Shown here: positions 11,320 to 22,291 of the stretch, one piece after another
Layout: each line of letters begins with the position of its first letter
Position numbering within the stretch: position 1 is the first letter of the stretch
Assembly (NCBI GenBank): GCA_037042915.1
Contig: CM073193.1
Span: forward strand, 5,518,001 to 5,582,000
Length of the DNA stretch: 64,000 nt
Source: Auricularia sp. M13
Taxonomy: Eukaryota > Basidiomycota > Agaricomycetes > Auriculariales > Auriculariaceae
Direction: 5' to 3'
Made by a program: the position numbers and the translations under genes
The notes under the pieces: model-generated
What the model saw: the letters and a program-made list of their open reading frames with translations, nothing else
The model's database searches: none
Told to the model about the DNA's origin: nothing

Positions 11320-13580
11320 CAGAGAAGATGCAAACCCAAAGCCTTCGCCGCGTTCGTTAATGGCCAATAACAACCGCGCGCAGCATCTCGCACGACGAAT
11401 AACGCGGAAAGTCAACTCGATTGAAGCCTGTCGCTCACAATCAGCCACTGCGCATCGTTCATCTTGAGCTACCCACATGTATGAGCCGGTCTGCGTCTCC
11501 GTATGGTTTGCGGGCGAAGCCGTGCACGACACGCGAAAAGCGGCGCGCGCGCGGCGGCGCGCACCGTGGAAAGCGCGCCACCAGCAGACTATGACGGGAT
11601 CGGAGGAGGTATAACCCGTTGGTCTCTGTCGCTGGCCGCCATTCGTCCATGTCGGTGTCGGGGGTGCCGGATATGAGCAACTCGACCTCCTGCTCATTGA
11701 AATGCAATTGCTTCAGTTGTCTGGAGCTTCAGTAAAGAAGAAGATCCCGCACGCACAATGAAGGGGAGAGCTTGATGGATGATCTCGTAGAATCCGCTAA
11801 GCAGCGACTTGATCTGGTCCTTGATCGACAGATAGAGACGGTACTCTGCGGCCAACTCTCGACGGTTCTCGGTTGTGGCGGGGGTGCTGGCGCCATTCTC
11901 CTTAAGAGAGACGACTATCCTGGACGACTGTCGTGACACAGAGCCATTAGTTAGGTGACGCAGCGCGACTTGAAAATGCTATTACTCGCCTCATCAGTGT
12001 CGATGCTGAAGGTCATGTCTACTGGCGCGTGAAATATCCATCCAAAAGCGGTCCCGCCCATGACGCAGCTCACAGATCTGATAAACGAGGGATGCACCGG
12101 ACTGACAGCTGATGCGCGAGTCGGTTGGTAGGTGAGCTTGTCGGCGAGGTTGGAACCAGCAATAATCCGGGTGGAACATATGTCTTGCCAGGATCTGGAA
12201 CCACTCGCACGTTACACCACCAGCATCCTCGTCGTCGTAGAAGAGAGCCCTGAGATTGCCGTACTGGATCTGCGCGCGCGCCGCGGGTTGGTTCGACGTT
12301 ACAAATACTGGAAGGTAAGTATCCTCGGACACCCGCGCACAGCGAGAGTTCAATGGGAAAGTACTGTAGTGTTCACGATTCGCCGTCATGCGATGTAGCT
12401 GCTGATTGAAGTAGTTTCGCTTGTTGTCGAAGTCGAGGACACGTGGCTTTTGAACCAGTAACGAAAACGAGCCGCAGACGAACCACGGGTTGTTGCGCAC
12501 CATCAGGTTAAGAACCTTCCTATGCGCATCAGGCAAGCCGACGAAAAGGTCCGCCGTTCGTGGCGTCATGGGTGCGCTGGGCGACGTAGCTTGTACTGTG
12601 CGGCCAGTCTTGGTGCCGGCGTGCTTGCATACCACCATGAGGGTTTCGATGAGGGGGCGAAGAACTGTTGCAGTATGTTCGACGTCCGACTTTTCCAGTA
12701 CGACCGCAAGGACGTTTCCCAAACGCCAAGGAGGAGCAAACTTGAACGTCTCATAGACGGCGTCCAGTTTGATGGCGTCGTCTTCGCGCCTGACGAGCCC
12801 AGAGTCGATTTGGAAGCATATATGTCGTCGATAGTCCTCGAAGGAGCTTCTCCTGGTCGGACGAGGCAGGGGAGAACCTGAAAGGGATCGTGGTAGCTGT
12901 GGCCCAGATAGACGTCGTCGGTCAGCTCCTTGGCTAGTTCATGATCGAGATTCATGTAAATGCGGGAGCGGTCCTGTGCCCTCAATCGAAGCTCGGAGTC
13001 TATGGTATCGGGCCATGTTCTGGATCAGGCTGAGCGAATGCTGGAAGGTCCGGTCCGAGCATTTCCGCCCCTGAGGAGGTTGCGAAGCACGCTGGCTTGG
13101 ACGACAGGGAGGTTTGAAATCAGCGAAGACGATTCTTTAGACGAGGGAGCAGTTGCTTCAACAGCCGCAGCGGCCGTGCCGCAGAGGAGATAAAGAGAGC
13201 GCAGCCGCGCCGGGGGCCGATGATGACCAAGTCGGCGGCTCAGTTCCTTGAGAGGTCGCCAGGTCTGCTGGTACGGGGTATGTGGCTGGGGCGCCGAGGC
13301 TATCGCCAGGCTTCTTGAGCATTGCGAGCGGTTCGGTGACAATGGCAATGAGAGACGCGACGGTATCCATGATGGACACAGTTTTAAATACAAGCTGGCG
13401 GTCAAGCAGACCGGGAAGGGCGACGTCAATGGACCGCGGGGGTTGGCCGCTCCTTTCCTGTTCCCTTGCACGACATCGAACGGCAACTTGTTGACCAGAG
13501 ACGAAGAAGACCGATGAAATCTCGTTTTTGCTGACAATACAAGCGAGTGCCTCCAAGGAACGCTGGGCAAAAACTATCAT
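11320..13580 (-). pseudogene. HECT-type E3 ubiquitin ligase (TOM1/HUWE1-like) fragment A
   Basis: Minus-strand remnant of the 3' half of a large HECT ligase. In order: a middle region near 13570-12740 (LLDRQLVFKTVSIMDTVAS, ELAKELTDDVYLG), then MGNVLAVVLEKSDVEHTA and the HECT N-lobe at 12722-11994 with VRNNPWFVCGSFSLLV, RVLDFDNKRNYF and AGGVTCEWFQILARHMF, then the C-lobe at 11939-11330 with AEYRLYLSIKDQIKSLLSGF, FNEQEVELLISGTPD and LLLAINERGEGFGFA. These are hallmark HECT blocks of the TOM1/HUWE1 class as I know it. Frames change at least four times, and the region around the expected catalytic Cys (AHTC) is followed by a stop in its own frame. A relict intron is kept (11928-11990), so this is a DNA-level copy. 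The functional parent gene must lie outside the window. Confidence 0.82.
11928..11990 (-). other. Relict 63-nt intron in HECT fragment A, donor decayed to GC
   Basis: On the minus strand, coding for FSIDTDE is followed by GCGAGT, a CTAAC branch-like site and CACGACAG, then coding resumes at RIVVSLKENG. A normal donor would be GT. The same sequence is present in the copy at about 36425-36488, so the change predates the duplication. Confidence 0.65.
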
Positions 13581-14235
13581 GCGGGCGGGCCAAATATCGT
13601 AGCAGATGCGACTTGCATGAGCCAGGCGTACAGCGATTCACAGCTCGACACTAAGCATGGACAGGCGCGGTGCGCGGAAAAGCATAGCGCATGAGGAACA
13701 GCAACAGTCCAGGGTGTAATGCAACGACTGGATGCAGCGGCCCAGCCGTTCGAGCGGCAAGCGCTGGCGCAAGCGGCGAGCGCTAGCGTCACTCATAGGG
13801 CTACTTGGTAGCGGGTATCGAGTGTTATCCGGGTCCATGTGCTTGGATAGCGGTATAACCCTGTGCGCGCGGTGACCAGGATGCTGCGTTGAACGGTGAA
13901 TGAAAATCGCTGGACAAGACACGGTTCGGCTTGCTCCGAACTCCGACCGTAGCTTCTTCCGTGCACCAGAATGTCAGCTTGCTCGCACTATTTTTCATCG
14001 CGCGGGAGTATCGAAAGGGCTGCGCAATTAGGACCGGGAATGGCCCTGCTGGGTTCATTTCTGATGCGACCAAGTCGCCCTTCACGCACAGCGTGCCAAA
14101 TCCCCGGCGGAAGCCCTATTGGGCTCACGATTATTGCATAGCCTGGCTCAGAATTGAAGTCTGCACTGGAATCGACTTGTGCTTCAACTCCTGGTAGATT
14201 GTGGCGACCATATTCTGATCATGGGCGTGCTGCCT
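13575..14235 (+). repeat. R-family repeat, copy R2 (core 13798-14080)
   Basis: Core of 283 bp between GGGCTACTTGGTAGC (13798-13812) and GCGACCAAGTCGCCC (14066-14080). The outer flanks match R5 at 38.2-38.7 kb on the right and reach GATATTTGGCCCGCC on the left, a segment also at 63.2 kb. It lies directly against HECT fragment A. Confidence 0.85.
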
Positions 14236-14244
14236 ATCCAGGAA

Positions 14245-14835
14245 GCGCCAAGCAATCGTGGTGGCCGTGGCCCAGATAGAGCATCGTCGCCGACTCCTCG
14301 GCCAGCTCCTTGGTCAGTTCATCGAGATCCGTGTCAATGCTGGAGCCCATGTCCTGAGCCCTCAACGGACGCTCGCAGTCTATGGTTAGAGCCAGGTTCT
14401 GGATCAGGGTGAGCGCGTGCTGGAGGTCCGGTCCGAGCATTCGCCGCTCGTGAAGATGTTGCGAAGCGTATTGGATTGGACGGCGAAAGCAGCAACTTGA
14501 CGTTTCTTCAGACGAGGGACATTGGGGCCCGATGATGACCAAGACGGCGTCTCAGTCCCTCGAGAGGTCGCCGGGTCCGTCGGTGCGGAGGTCTCTGGCT
14601 GGGGCGCCGAGGCTATCGCCAGGCTTGTTGAGCGTTGCGAGCGGTTTGGTGACAATGGCAAGGAGATACGCAACGGAATCCATGACGGACACAGTATTCA
14701 ATACAAGCAGGCGGTCAAGGAGACCGGGAAGGGCGACGGTAGGGCAATGAACTGCGGGGTTTAGCCGCTCTTTTCCCTTTTCCTCGCGCGACGTCGAACG
14801 GCAACTTGCTCAAAGACGAAGAAGAACGAGGCAAG
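14245..14835 (-). pseudogene. HECT ligase fragment B (middle region only)
   Basis: A more diverged copy of the region just N-terminal to the HECT domain: readable pieces include LQHALTLIQNLALTIDC, LRAQDMGSSIDTDLDELTK and, in another frame, homology to the SIMDTVAS segment. It lacks the HECT domain. It matches 13580-12870 of fragment A in the same orientation, with R2 lying between them. Confidence 0.75.
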
Positions 14836-16440
14836 CTCGTTTTGCTGATCTAAGCGTGTGACTCGATGGAACGCTGGGCGACGAGACTGGGTATGGTCGC
14901 CCTCGGCAGTTGCAATAGGAACGGGTGTTATCGCGTCTGGGACTTGCGCGCGGCACGCGACGTGCCGACTTCCGAACGGAGTCCAGCGTCCATGAATGGG
15001 AGATAAGAATACAGGTGATTTATACTGGGTGAAATCCGTACTGACATGCGCCACGGGGAGACATAAGCGACGCTGCATTGTATTCTGCAGCTGGCTGTCC
15101 CATACGATACGCCATAAATGGATCATTTCCTGCGGCAGCATGTATTAGTGCCTCAGCGGGCTCCAAGCTACCCGGGTCGTCGTCTTGCCGACTAGAAATC
15201 AGCACGAGGGTTTATTGAGAATCGGAAGCTGACTCGTAGGCCTCAGAGCCCATGTCTTCGTTTACAGCGTCTAATTAATCGATACATCTGTTATCTGCGG
15301 CAACGACAGTCTTGCGGATGGCGACGAGTCGGGAGAAACGCGTACGACAGATAAAGCCAGCCGAGTCCCGACACACGCGTCTCAGAGCTCAGGCTGGAGT
15401 AGGTGTAATATTTAGGATAAAATCACTGTGTTCTGCACTCTAGGGACACTGAGTAGCGTGTGGGGTGCTGCGAGCGAGCGCGGACGTGGTTAACGGTGGC
15501 GGTGTTGCTTCTGTCCCAAAAGGGAAGGCGCATAAGCTCACTGGGCACGCACCGAGAGCATGAAAGACTCATCCTATGCCTTGTTCTTCGTAAATTGCCT
15601 CTACGAGCTGCATTTTTTGAAGGAATCTTGCAAAAACTGCCTTTGTCGTACTCTCGCAACAGGTTTGGTACGACGGCAACATAGGGCAAAATCCAGCCTT
15701 GCCGCTTCCTCCTGCACGGGATCATCTTTTATAGCGGTTGCCACTCCAGCAAGATTGATTATGAGCGACGTCGCATGCTCTTTCGTAACCGACGCCTTGT
15801 CTGTCGATACATCGCATACGTCGATTCCTACCAGCACCGCGGTGGCCGCCCTGGGCATGTCCTCGCCGCTATGACCTCATGCTCTCGTTTCCTACCCTAT
15901 TTATATATCTTGAGCTTTGTTTCCCGCATATCCCCTGTCTCTTGCTCTACTGCATGTGCTCACTCCCCTGCTCTCCCTCACTCTCCGGTTCGATTATCTG
16001 CGCCTCATCTCATTCCCTCCCATGTGCATACAATCATTTGCGCTTTTTTGAGTCATGGTGTTTTAGTTATCCCCCTTCTCTACGGGGCTCAGAGTCCAGC
16101 CTATGACACTCATTGAAGTCTGAGAGGCGGCTAACCTCTCCAGCGCTCACTATAATCTTTTTCTCAGCTTCTAAACTCGCTACATATAGGATATCCAAGT
16201 CAATAGAGGCGGCTAGGACGAGTAAACGCACTTATTGGTCCGCGACGAGTCGACGAGCTCAGCTCTCATCTTATTGTCCACGACGACTCAGCCCTAAGCT
16301 CACGGCGGCCACGCTGATTCAATTCAAGATGGACGGCAAACAAATGTATTGCGTGCAAGCCGTATGTACAAGCGAACTCCAGGAAATTTGGCCGTCGTTC
16401 CCGAGCAGGTCATCAGCGGCGGTCAGAATCCCGGACCTCG
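14836..16440. other. 1.6 kb without a recognised gene
   Basis: No coding structure that I can support. A minus-strand frame at 15858-15601 (starting MPRAATAVLVGIDVCDVS) has protein-like composition but no partner exons that I could join. Plus-strand sequence around 15880-16100 is pyrimidine-rich. Nothing matches the other repeats of the window. Confidence 0.35.
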
Positions 16441-17032
16441 TTAACCGTTAAACTGTTTCCGAAATGCAAAAGTCCTTTCTAGGTGGCGGGGCGTGCTTGA
16501 CGCCGTTGAACTTGGGCAGTGAGTTAGTAGCAGGTGCGCGAGTCTTGAGTGGCGGCGCCTGCTCGCCGTTGTTGTCCTCTCCCTCGTCGTCGGCTTCCAA
16601 TTTCTCATCTTCCTCGTCGGCGTACTCGGCCTCCTCTTCGCCGTCGAATTCGCTCTCCTGCTTAGCGGGACGCGCCTTATTGGCTGCATCAGAATGGTGC
16701 TGAACGAGCGCGCTGTCCTTGTCGAGCTCGACGATTCCGGGCAACGGGCCAGGACCCGGCGTGCGTGGCGGGGCGGGGTGGCGATGCGGCCACCCGGCAT
16801 TCCCTTGTCGACCTGAACGCGCCGCTCGTCCTCGCGCAAGCCGAGCCAACGCTCCTCGGACGAGTTCGTCGACCAGACGCGGGCGGGACGGCTGCAGGCG
16901 CGGGCGCATAGATAATGGGTTGCATGCCCGTGGCACGTGAGGACGGTGGAGGCGCGCGATCTGGGCCGGTCGTTCCATGTTGGCGTGGCATATGGCGCGG
17001 GCGTCGGCGCCGGTGGTTGGCTGCGGCGGCAC
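16441..17032 (-). CDS. Acidic, proline-rich ORF of unknown identity, probably a gene fragment
   Basis: The frame 17032-16448 ends in a strongly acidic stretch (EFDGEEEAEYADEEDEKLE) followed by a basic tail. An overlapping frame (16839-16441) reads REDERRVQVDKGMPGGRIA upstream of that stretch, so the parent protein probably ran through both frames with one shift near 16760. The upstream sequence (17030-17190) also looks coding-like, with basic and Ser-rich segments. I do not recognise the family. Its position beside a long repeat copy suggests it may be another captured fragment, but that is inference. Confidence 0.3.
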
Positions 17033-17199
17033 CGTCAGCGGGTTCGACGGCGGCGCGACAACGGCCGAATGCTGCTGCTGGGTGTTCTTCTGCTTTTTCT
17101 TCTTTCTCGCCGTCGACTGAGCGGCCTCAGGCAGGCGATGGCGGCGGCACCCCTCCGTCGTCCTCCTGGTCGTCGTTGGAAAACGTGATAAATGGATAC

Positions 17200-18160
17200 G
17201 CGATCTGCGAGCGGTTTAGAAGTCGCATTCGGGTGGTGCAAAGTTCGCAAGTACCGTTTCCCTCGCTGCTGTCTCCGAGTTGCATACTGATGCTTAACGC
17301 GGCACTATACACCGAACGGTTCCCGGGATTTGACACGAGGACTTTGGCGGTTCCAAGGTAGATCGATATTTCACTGCTTTCGCGAGGGAACAGGGCGTTT
17401 CTGAAGCGGTACTGTATGTAATTATCGACTGCTGGCTATGTCCTCGGCCGGGGCGCGCGGTACGTCTTCGCCGTCGGAATTGCACCGTTCACATCACGTA
17501 TGACGAGCGCAGACAGGACACCAGGGGATATAGAATCTCCGGGGCCGCGTGCAAAGATTTCGTAGCAAGGAGGCCGAGACCTGCAAATTTTTTCAAGACA
17601 GTATGCCCGTGTGACCTCCGCTCGATATCATCACTTGGGCCGGTGGCTTCATATATGATATCATAGCAATAATCGTGAACTAAGGAGAGCTTGCGCCGGC
17701 TCATTTGCACGCTGTGCGTGGAGGGCGACTTGGTCGCATCAAACATGAATCCACCAGCGCCATTCCCGGTCCTGATTGCGCAGCCCTTTCAATTATCTCT
17801 GCGCGATGAACCATAGTGCGAGCAAACTGACGTTCCGGTGCGAGCAAGAAGATACTGTCGGAGTTCGGAGCAGGCCGAACCGTGTCTTGTCTTTCGATTT
17901 TCTCCTTTCCATTGAAAGTAGCACCCTGGTCGCCGCGCGCACAGGCATTGCGCTATCCAGGCACATTCACTCAAGAAAAACTCGATATCCGCTACCAAGT
18001 AGCTCTACGAGTGACGCCAGCGCTCGCCGCTTGCGCCAGCGCTGGCCGCTCGAACGGCTGGGCCTGTGCGTATTACACGCTGGGCTGTTGCTGTTCCTCA
18101 TGCGCCATGCTCCCCGCGCACCGAGCCCGTACACCCTTCCAGTCGAGCTCTGAATCGTCT
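17200..18160 (-). repeat. Long R-family repeat, copy R3 (core 17723-18005)
   Basis: Shares about 0.95 kb with 62205-63150 in the same orientation. Segments include CTGCTGTCTCCGAGTTGCAT near 17265 and the block just before AAGACAGTATGCCCGTGTG at 17595. The core of 283 bp is bounded by GGGCGACTTGGTCGC (17723) and GCTACCAAGTAGC (17991). Confidence 0.85.
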
Positions 18161-18299
18161 TACCGCCTACTTATCTCTCGCGTGCGAGTCATAGGCCAAG
18201 GCCCATATTGTTCTTGCTTTCTCAGTTTTCCCATTCTGCCGCAAGTTCCCCACAGTGTTTTCCTTCAATTGTCTATGCTAGATAACTGATTACAAAGGT

Positions 18300-19562
18300 T
18301 TATGCAGTGTTTGCGGTCGCAATCCCTGATCCCATCTGGTTGTCGGCGTCGTTTGACTTCTTGTGCTTTTTCATTTTGGTATTCAAGGACCTTTGAGACA
18401 TCCTCTGAGATCTTGGCCGCGACCGAGCTGTGTCCTGAAAAAATAACTTCACAAAGTCCCTCGTTGCCCAGTCGTTCTCGTATCGTTCAAGAAGCTCGTG
18501 CTCCTGGCAGGCCTGGGTGCTCGGTGAGAAAGATCCAGCGAGTCTCGGGCAATGCAATCCACTTACCAAGTGACACACCAGATCCATTTTCTCCTTCGAT
18601 TGCTTGGAGAACGTCTTGTTCAGGTCGAGATGAGTGGCGCATAATTCATTGATATACTCCTGAAAAACAAATCTGTCTCCGCATTGTATAAAAGCAGAAT
18701 GACAACCTACGCGAACATCTTCGTAGGTCTCATCGTGCCAGTCGAGGGCGTTCAATAACGTATACCCGCGGTGATTGCCACGCACGAGCTGACCCGCGGG
18801 TTTCGGCACCACCACCTCCCCAACATTCTCCTTCGCGTGGATATAACTCTGTCCATTTCTCGCACTGCCCTTCCGCGGCTGGTTCTGCTCACGGGATTCC
18901 GCGGCTAGAGAAGGCGGCCCACTCGAGCAGCTTCGGCCAGAGGCGATGCCAGCGTGCTCAAATGCCACACGCAGTGTCTTCTTCGGGTTTCCGGTTGAGT
19001 CTAGATTTGCGTTGCCCGCGTCCTTGAACAGTCTCATATCATTGCCGGCCGACCATGATAGGGAAATTCTCACCCTCTGCTCGGTGGAATGAACTCCCTT
19101 CGAACTCTTTCGGTCTTCCGAACTGCCCGCTGCGTTCCGCGGAACAATATGTTCAATACTGAACCCTAGGTTGCTGCACCGGCTGCTGCTCGCGCGAGCC
19201 GAATGATCACTAATCAGCGTATCAAATCCGTGCTCGCTCTCTTCCGGCGTATCCGATGCGTCAGTATTATCTGCCGAGGATTCGTTCCCAGACGGCGAAC
19301 GACATGACCCAGCTTCTGCTTCAGTCAGCGTCTCCAGGCATGTGTCCTGCGCCGGACTGCGACCTTGGACTTCGCCGCCTTTCTCATCGTTCTGCTCATG
19401 GCAAGGTCGGTTACATCGGATGCATGACGCCAGTAAGGACTCACTGGTGCTGTGGCTGGATCTTTTTGGAAGCGGGACATCTCGACCTTCGCTGCGTCTG
19501 CCACACCAAGCCGCGTGTTGGCTCCCATGTTTGCGAAGCCAAAAGTGGGTATCTGAGAGCAT
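18300..19562 (-). CDS. Hypothetical protein, 402 residues, two exons
   Basis: ATG at 19562, stop at 18300-18302. I place a 54-nt intron at 18513-18566 (GTAAGT..CCCAG). Because 54 is divisible by three, the frame also reads through unspliced to 420 residues. Splicing joins EKMDLVCHL to ACQEHELLERYENDWATRD, which reads more naturally. The N-terminal half has a CIRCNRPC motif and a Ser/Thr/acidic disordered region; the conserved-looking part is C-terminal (GYTLLNALDWHDETYEDVR to DFVKLFFQ), followed by a Lys/Arg-rich tail. I do not recognise the family. Its 5' end lies only 66 bp from a transposase remnant, so the promoter may be repeat-derived. Confidence 0.6.
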   Translation of the reverse strand: MLSDTHFWLRKHGSQHAAWCGRRSEGRDVPLPKRSSHSTSESLLASCIRCNRPCHEQNDEKGGEVQGRSPAQDTCLETLTEAEAGSCRSPSGNESSADNTDASDTPEESEHGFDTLISDHSARASSSRCSNLGFSIEHIVPRNAAGSSEDRKSSKGVHSTEQRVRISLSWSAGNDMRLFKDAGNANLDSTGNPKKTLRVAFEHAGIASGRSCSSGPPSLAAESREQNQPRKGSARNGQSYIHAKENVGEVVVPKPAGQLVRGNHRGYTLLNALDWHDETYEDVRVGCHSAFIQCGDRFVFQEYINELCATHLDLNKTFSKQSKEKMDLVCHLVSGLHCPRLAGSFSPSTQACQEHELLERYENDWATRDFVKLFFQDTARSRPRSQRMSQRSLNTKMKKHKKSNDADNQMGSGIATANTA

Positions 19563-19627
19563 TGCTGAGAGCGCTTATTGAGTAGGTGGGTGGGAATTGA
19601 GCGCTGCCACGGAGTCTCCTCTGGGGG

Positions 19628-20170
19628 CGCGGGACTGAAACATCTTCTTGAGCTGTGCACCATCCTGCCGTCTATGTCAGAAAAACGAACGACGTCCGCC
19701 GTATGCCGTCTTTAAATACCGCCTGCGCCAGAAGGGCCCCCATTGACTCAGGGCTGTGATCATGAGAAGGTCCGGTCCGGGTTTGACGATCACAGCCCGA
19801 GGCTGTACTACTGTCGACTGGCTTATTACAGCCCGAGGCCGTACTACTGTCGACTGGCTGATCACAGCCTTGAGATATACCACTTACTATATAAAGGGTC
19901 CCATGCTGCTGTTCGCTTCGGAGAATCTGCCCAGCTCTCATCTACATCTGACGTATCCTATCCGACAGATTCGGACGACTATGTGCACCCAATTTCGCCA
20001 GCTGACGAAAAGCAGCTTCCGAGGCCGACGCGAGAGAGCTAGGGAGCCGACACCGAGGCGGACCGACATAGACAGAGGTCAACCAAATTCCCCACCGAAT
20101 GATGAGTCTCCAAACGGTCGTAAGCCCGCAGTCCGCTCCTCGCCAGGTCACCAATGCCGGGATCGATGCT
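19628..20170 (+). mobile_element. Tnp2 transposon 5' remnant, copy 1
   Basis: Matches 42985-43570 in the same orientation over about 540 bp, including AACATCTTCTTGAGCTGTGC at the start and a coding-like stretch beginning MCTQFRQLT. The 43 kb copy continues into the Tnp2 core; this copy stops before it, at the 3' end of the F-box gene. It contains several copies of GATCACAGCC in both orientations. Confidence 0.7.
19790..19861 (+). repeat. Tandem duplication, 2 x 36 bp
   Basis: Two units containing ACAGCCCGAGG..CTGTAC and GTCGACTGGCT, present once at most and shortened in the 43.15 kb copy. Each unit can fold ACAGCC-CGA-GGCTGT into a 6-bp hairpin. Confidence 0.8.
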
Positions 20171-20322
20171 CTCGTGTATGCGTTCGACGCCATGTGCTCA
20201 CTGTATTCCCTCGTCTTCTTGAGATCAGACGGAGGGGATATGCAACGCAAAAAACTATTCGAAGTAGCGGAGACAAACTACATACACGACAAATTACCGA
20301 ACGGAGCGCTAGGAGGTATACA

Positions 20323-21648
20323 CTAGACGGATACATCACCAACTGCAGGATCCTGGCCGAGTTCCTCATCCGTCATGTCATCAGCAATGGCCACAATCTG
20401 CCTGCACACCTCGAAAATACGCGAGCGATTACGCATATTGGGGCTGACGACGACGCAGTAGTGGGCATATTTGAGCCAAGGGAAAGGCGGGTATTGTCCG
20501 TTTTGAAGTGTTCTCAGGATGCGCTGCGGAGGTTTCATCCAGTCGGGAGCGAGCGCACGGACGAGCGAGTTAATGAACAAGTGGCAGGTACGACGAATCG
20601 ACTTTGAGACCGAAAGTAAAGTGGCGAGGTCTGTCAAGTCGCCCAGGAACTCGACGATGGTGGTGAGCAACTCCACGGGAAGCTGTTCAAGCAGGGAACG
20701 CCCGACGGAGGCGGGGGGCAGCCACGCCATCGCGTAGCAGTGACTGTAGGCCTCGACAACTGGGAATCTGATACAGAATAAGTTTGGTGTTACCAAATGT
20801 GCGAGGAAGACGAGGCGCACCTATCCGGCCGAACAAAGATGTACATTGCGCCACGCCCGCACCACCAATCGTGCAGTGTGCGCGGGTGGTATCTGTTGCA
20901 CTCAAGGCTGCGAATGACGGCGCGTGGTAAGGCATGACACAGGTTCCCGTCGAACGCATCCCAGAGATTGGCAAGAGGACAAACAAAGTCGCCGTCGCTC
21001 TGCGTCAGATCGATCGCGCGGCCCCAAGAGACGCCGTCGATGCCAACCGAGGCGGGCTCATCGATGTTCTGCCGTCGAAGCACGGCCCAGAAGACACGCT
21101 CGGGATGGACGAGGCTACGTGGGGACTGCTTCAGCACCTGCGCAAAGATACGCATGCAGCCTGCGTGCGTGAAAGGATAGGTATTGCCGGTGATGTCGAA
21201 TTGGCGGCCAGAGACGCGGTGGAAAATGGTAGCGCACTGGTGATGCTCTCCAGGCTCCATGGACCACATAACGCGAATGGTCCTGATGTCGATGGCCTCT
21301 ATGGCTTCCGGCGCGGTTACCCTCCAATTGAACGGGCCTTTCACCCTATCGCCCAGAGGACCGACCAAACAAAGATCTTCCTGCCACTTTATGTCGTCCG
21401 GGGCGAAGTGAAAGGGGGTGTCCGTCGACAAGGTCGGCGCAGCCGGACGAGCTTCGGCGAAGGCGCTCGCGATCTCGGTCTACGAACAAGGGTGAGTCAA
21501 TCACGGTCGTTTGCGCTGGATTTGACACCTACATTCAGCGCTGTAGCGATCTCGGCGTTCGCGCCGCAAAGCTAGGTGTGCAGGATGTCAGTGATACACA
21601 AGCAGCACGAAGTGTCCATTGGCGTACGTAACAGTAGACATCGGTCAT
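20323..21648 (-). CDS. F-box domain protein, four exons, 379 residues
   Basis: Exons (minus): 21648-21628, 21571-21533, 21479-20821, 20743-20323. Introns: 56, 53 and 77 nt, with GT..AG ends. The reading frame closes exactly. The N-terminus MTDVYCYLCGANAEIATALN carries a CxxC pair as in a fungal F-box family with a small N-terminal zinc site. The middle has FTHAGCMRIFAQVL, ERVFWAVLRRQNIDEPA and VSWGRAIDLTQSDGDF. The F-box is C-terminal: LLEQLPVELLTTIVEFLGDL to LLSVSKSIRRTC. F-box proteins link substrates to SCF ubiquitin ligases through Skp1. The third intron could alternatively use a GTAACA donor 27 nt further in; the splice chosen gives FVRPD followed by SHCYAMAW. It looks intact. Confidence 0.82.
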
Positions 21649-22291
21649 AACGAAGATCCAGTCGAGGGCGTCAGACTCGGAGCCCAGCGGAGAGAGGGGA
21701 CCCAGACTTTGCAGGCCTGAAGCACGAAAGCTCTTTATTGCAAAGACGATGAATGTGACTTCCAGCTCGGGGAAAAAAGGTAAAAAAATACCGATACCCA
21801 GCGCGAGGACATTTTCTATCGTCTTGATCTATCGAGGTCCATCGCAGCTGTCTACAGAAGCTTTCGAGGAGTATAGTATCGTTTGTAGGTGGCTGCCTGT
21901 CGGACAAAGGATAAGCGCTGACCAGCGCGGGAGCGGGAGAATCTCGCTCTATGCCGGCCATAGCCAAATCGCTGATCATGGGCTTCCCTGGGCGTCTGCG
22001 AATCGTGCATGCATTACCACGGTAACGGATCGGCGAGCTGCGCGGAGCGCTAGATCGGCGAGCTGCGCACTTGCCTGCACAATGCAGGGACATGATCACC
22101 GGATTGGCCGATGGTGGGTCATGCGTGTTCTCGGGCGCTTGAGAGCGCATAGATTGTGCGTCTTGCCAAGCCCAGCGAGCTTCTCCCCCGCCCCAATCGT
22201 CGTCCTCTCACAGAAAAGGAAAACAATGCAATAACATTATAATAGCGCAGCGTCTGGCTATGGAAGCTGTTCCACGACTGGGGTCTCAATC
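21649..22291. promoter_or_regulatory. Shared divergent upstream region of the F-box gene and the small gene
   Basis: The F-box gene starts leftwards at 21648 and the small five-exon gene starts rightwards at 22292, so this 643-bp stretch must hold both promoters. There is an AT-rich patch near 22225-22245 upstream of the rightward ATG. I found no clear TATA or repeated operator. Confidence 0.4.

Larger units (their letters stand above)
10320..14240. repeat. Large duplicated block, arm A (partner 36358-41705)
   Basis: This block recurs in the right half of the window. 10340-11862 matches the reverse complement of about 40253-41705. 11858-13580 matches 36358-37880 in direct orientation, and the R repeat at 13575-14235 matches that at 38200-38720. 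Differences include a 45-bp tandem duplication here (10750-10839), a roughly 215-bp stretch (about 12312-12526) missing from the partner, and scattered substitutions. See the findings for the inversion that explains the mixed orientations. Confidence 0.85.

Noticed and set aside
11320-13580. HECT fragments as retrocopies
   Set aside because: A relict intron with branch site and acceptor is retained in both main copies, and no poly(A) tail is seen.
15423-15725. Minus-strand frame with ELMRLPFWDRSNTATVN, resembling the Tnp2 ELFRLPYWD block
   Set aside because: Only a few residues match and the flanking sequence has no other Tnp2 block; probably chance.
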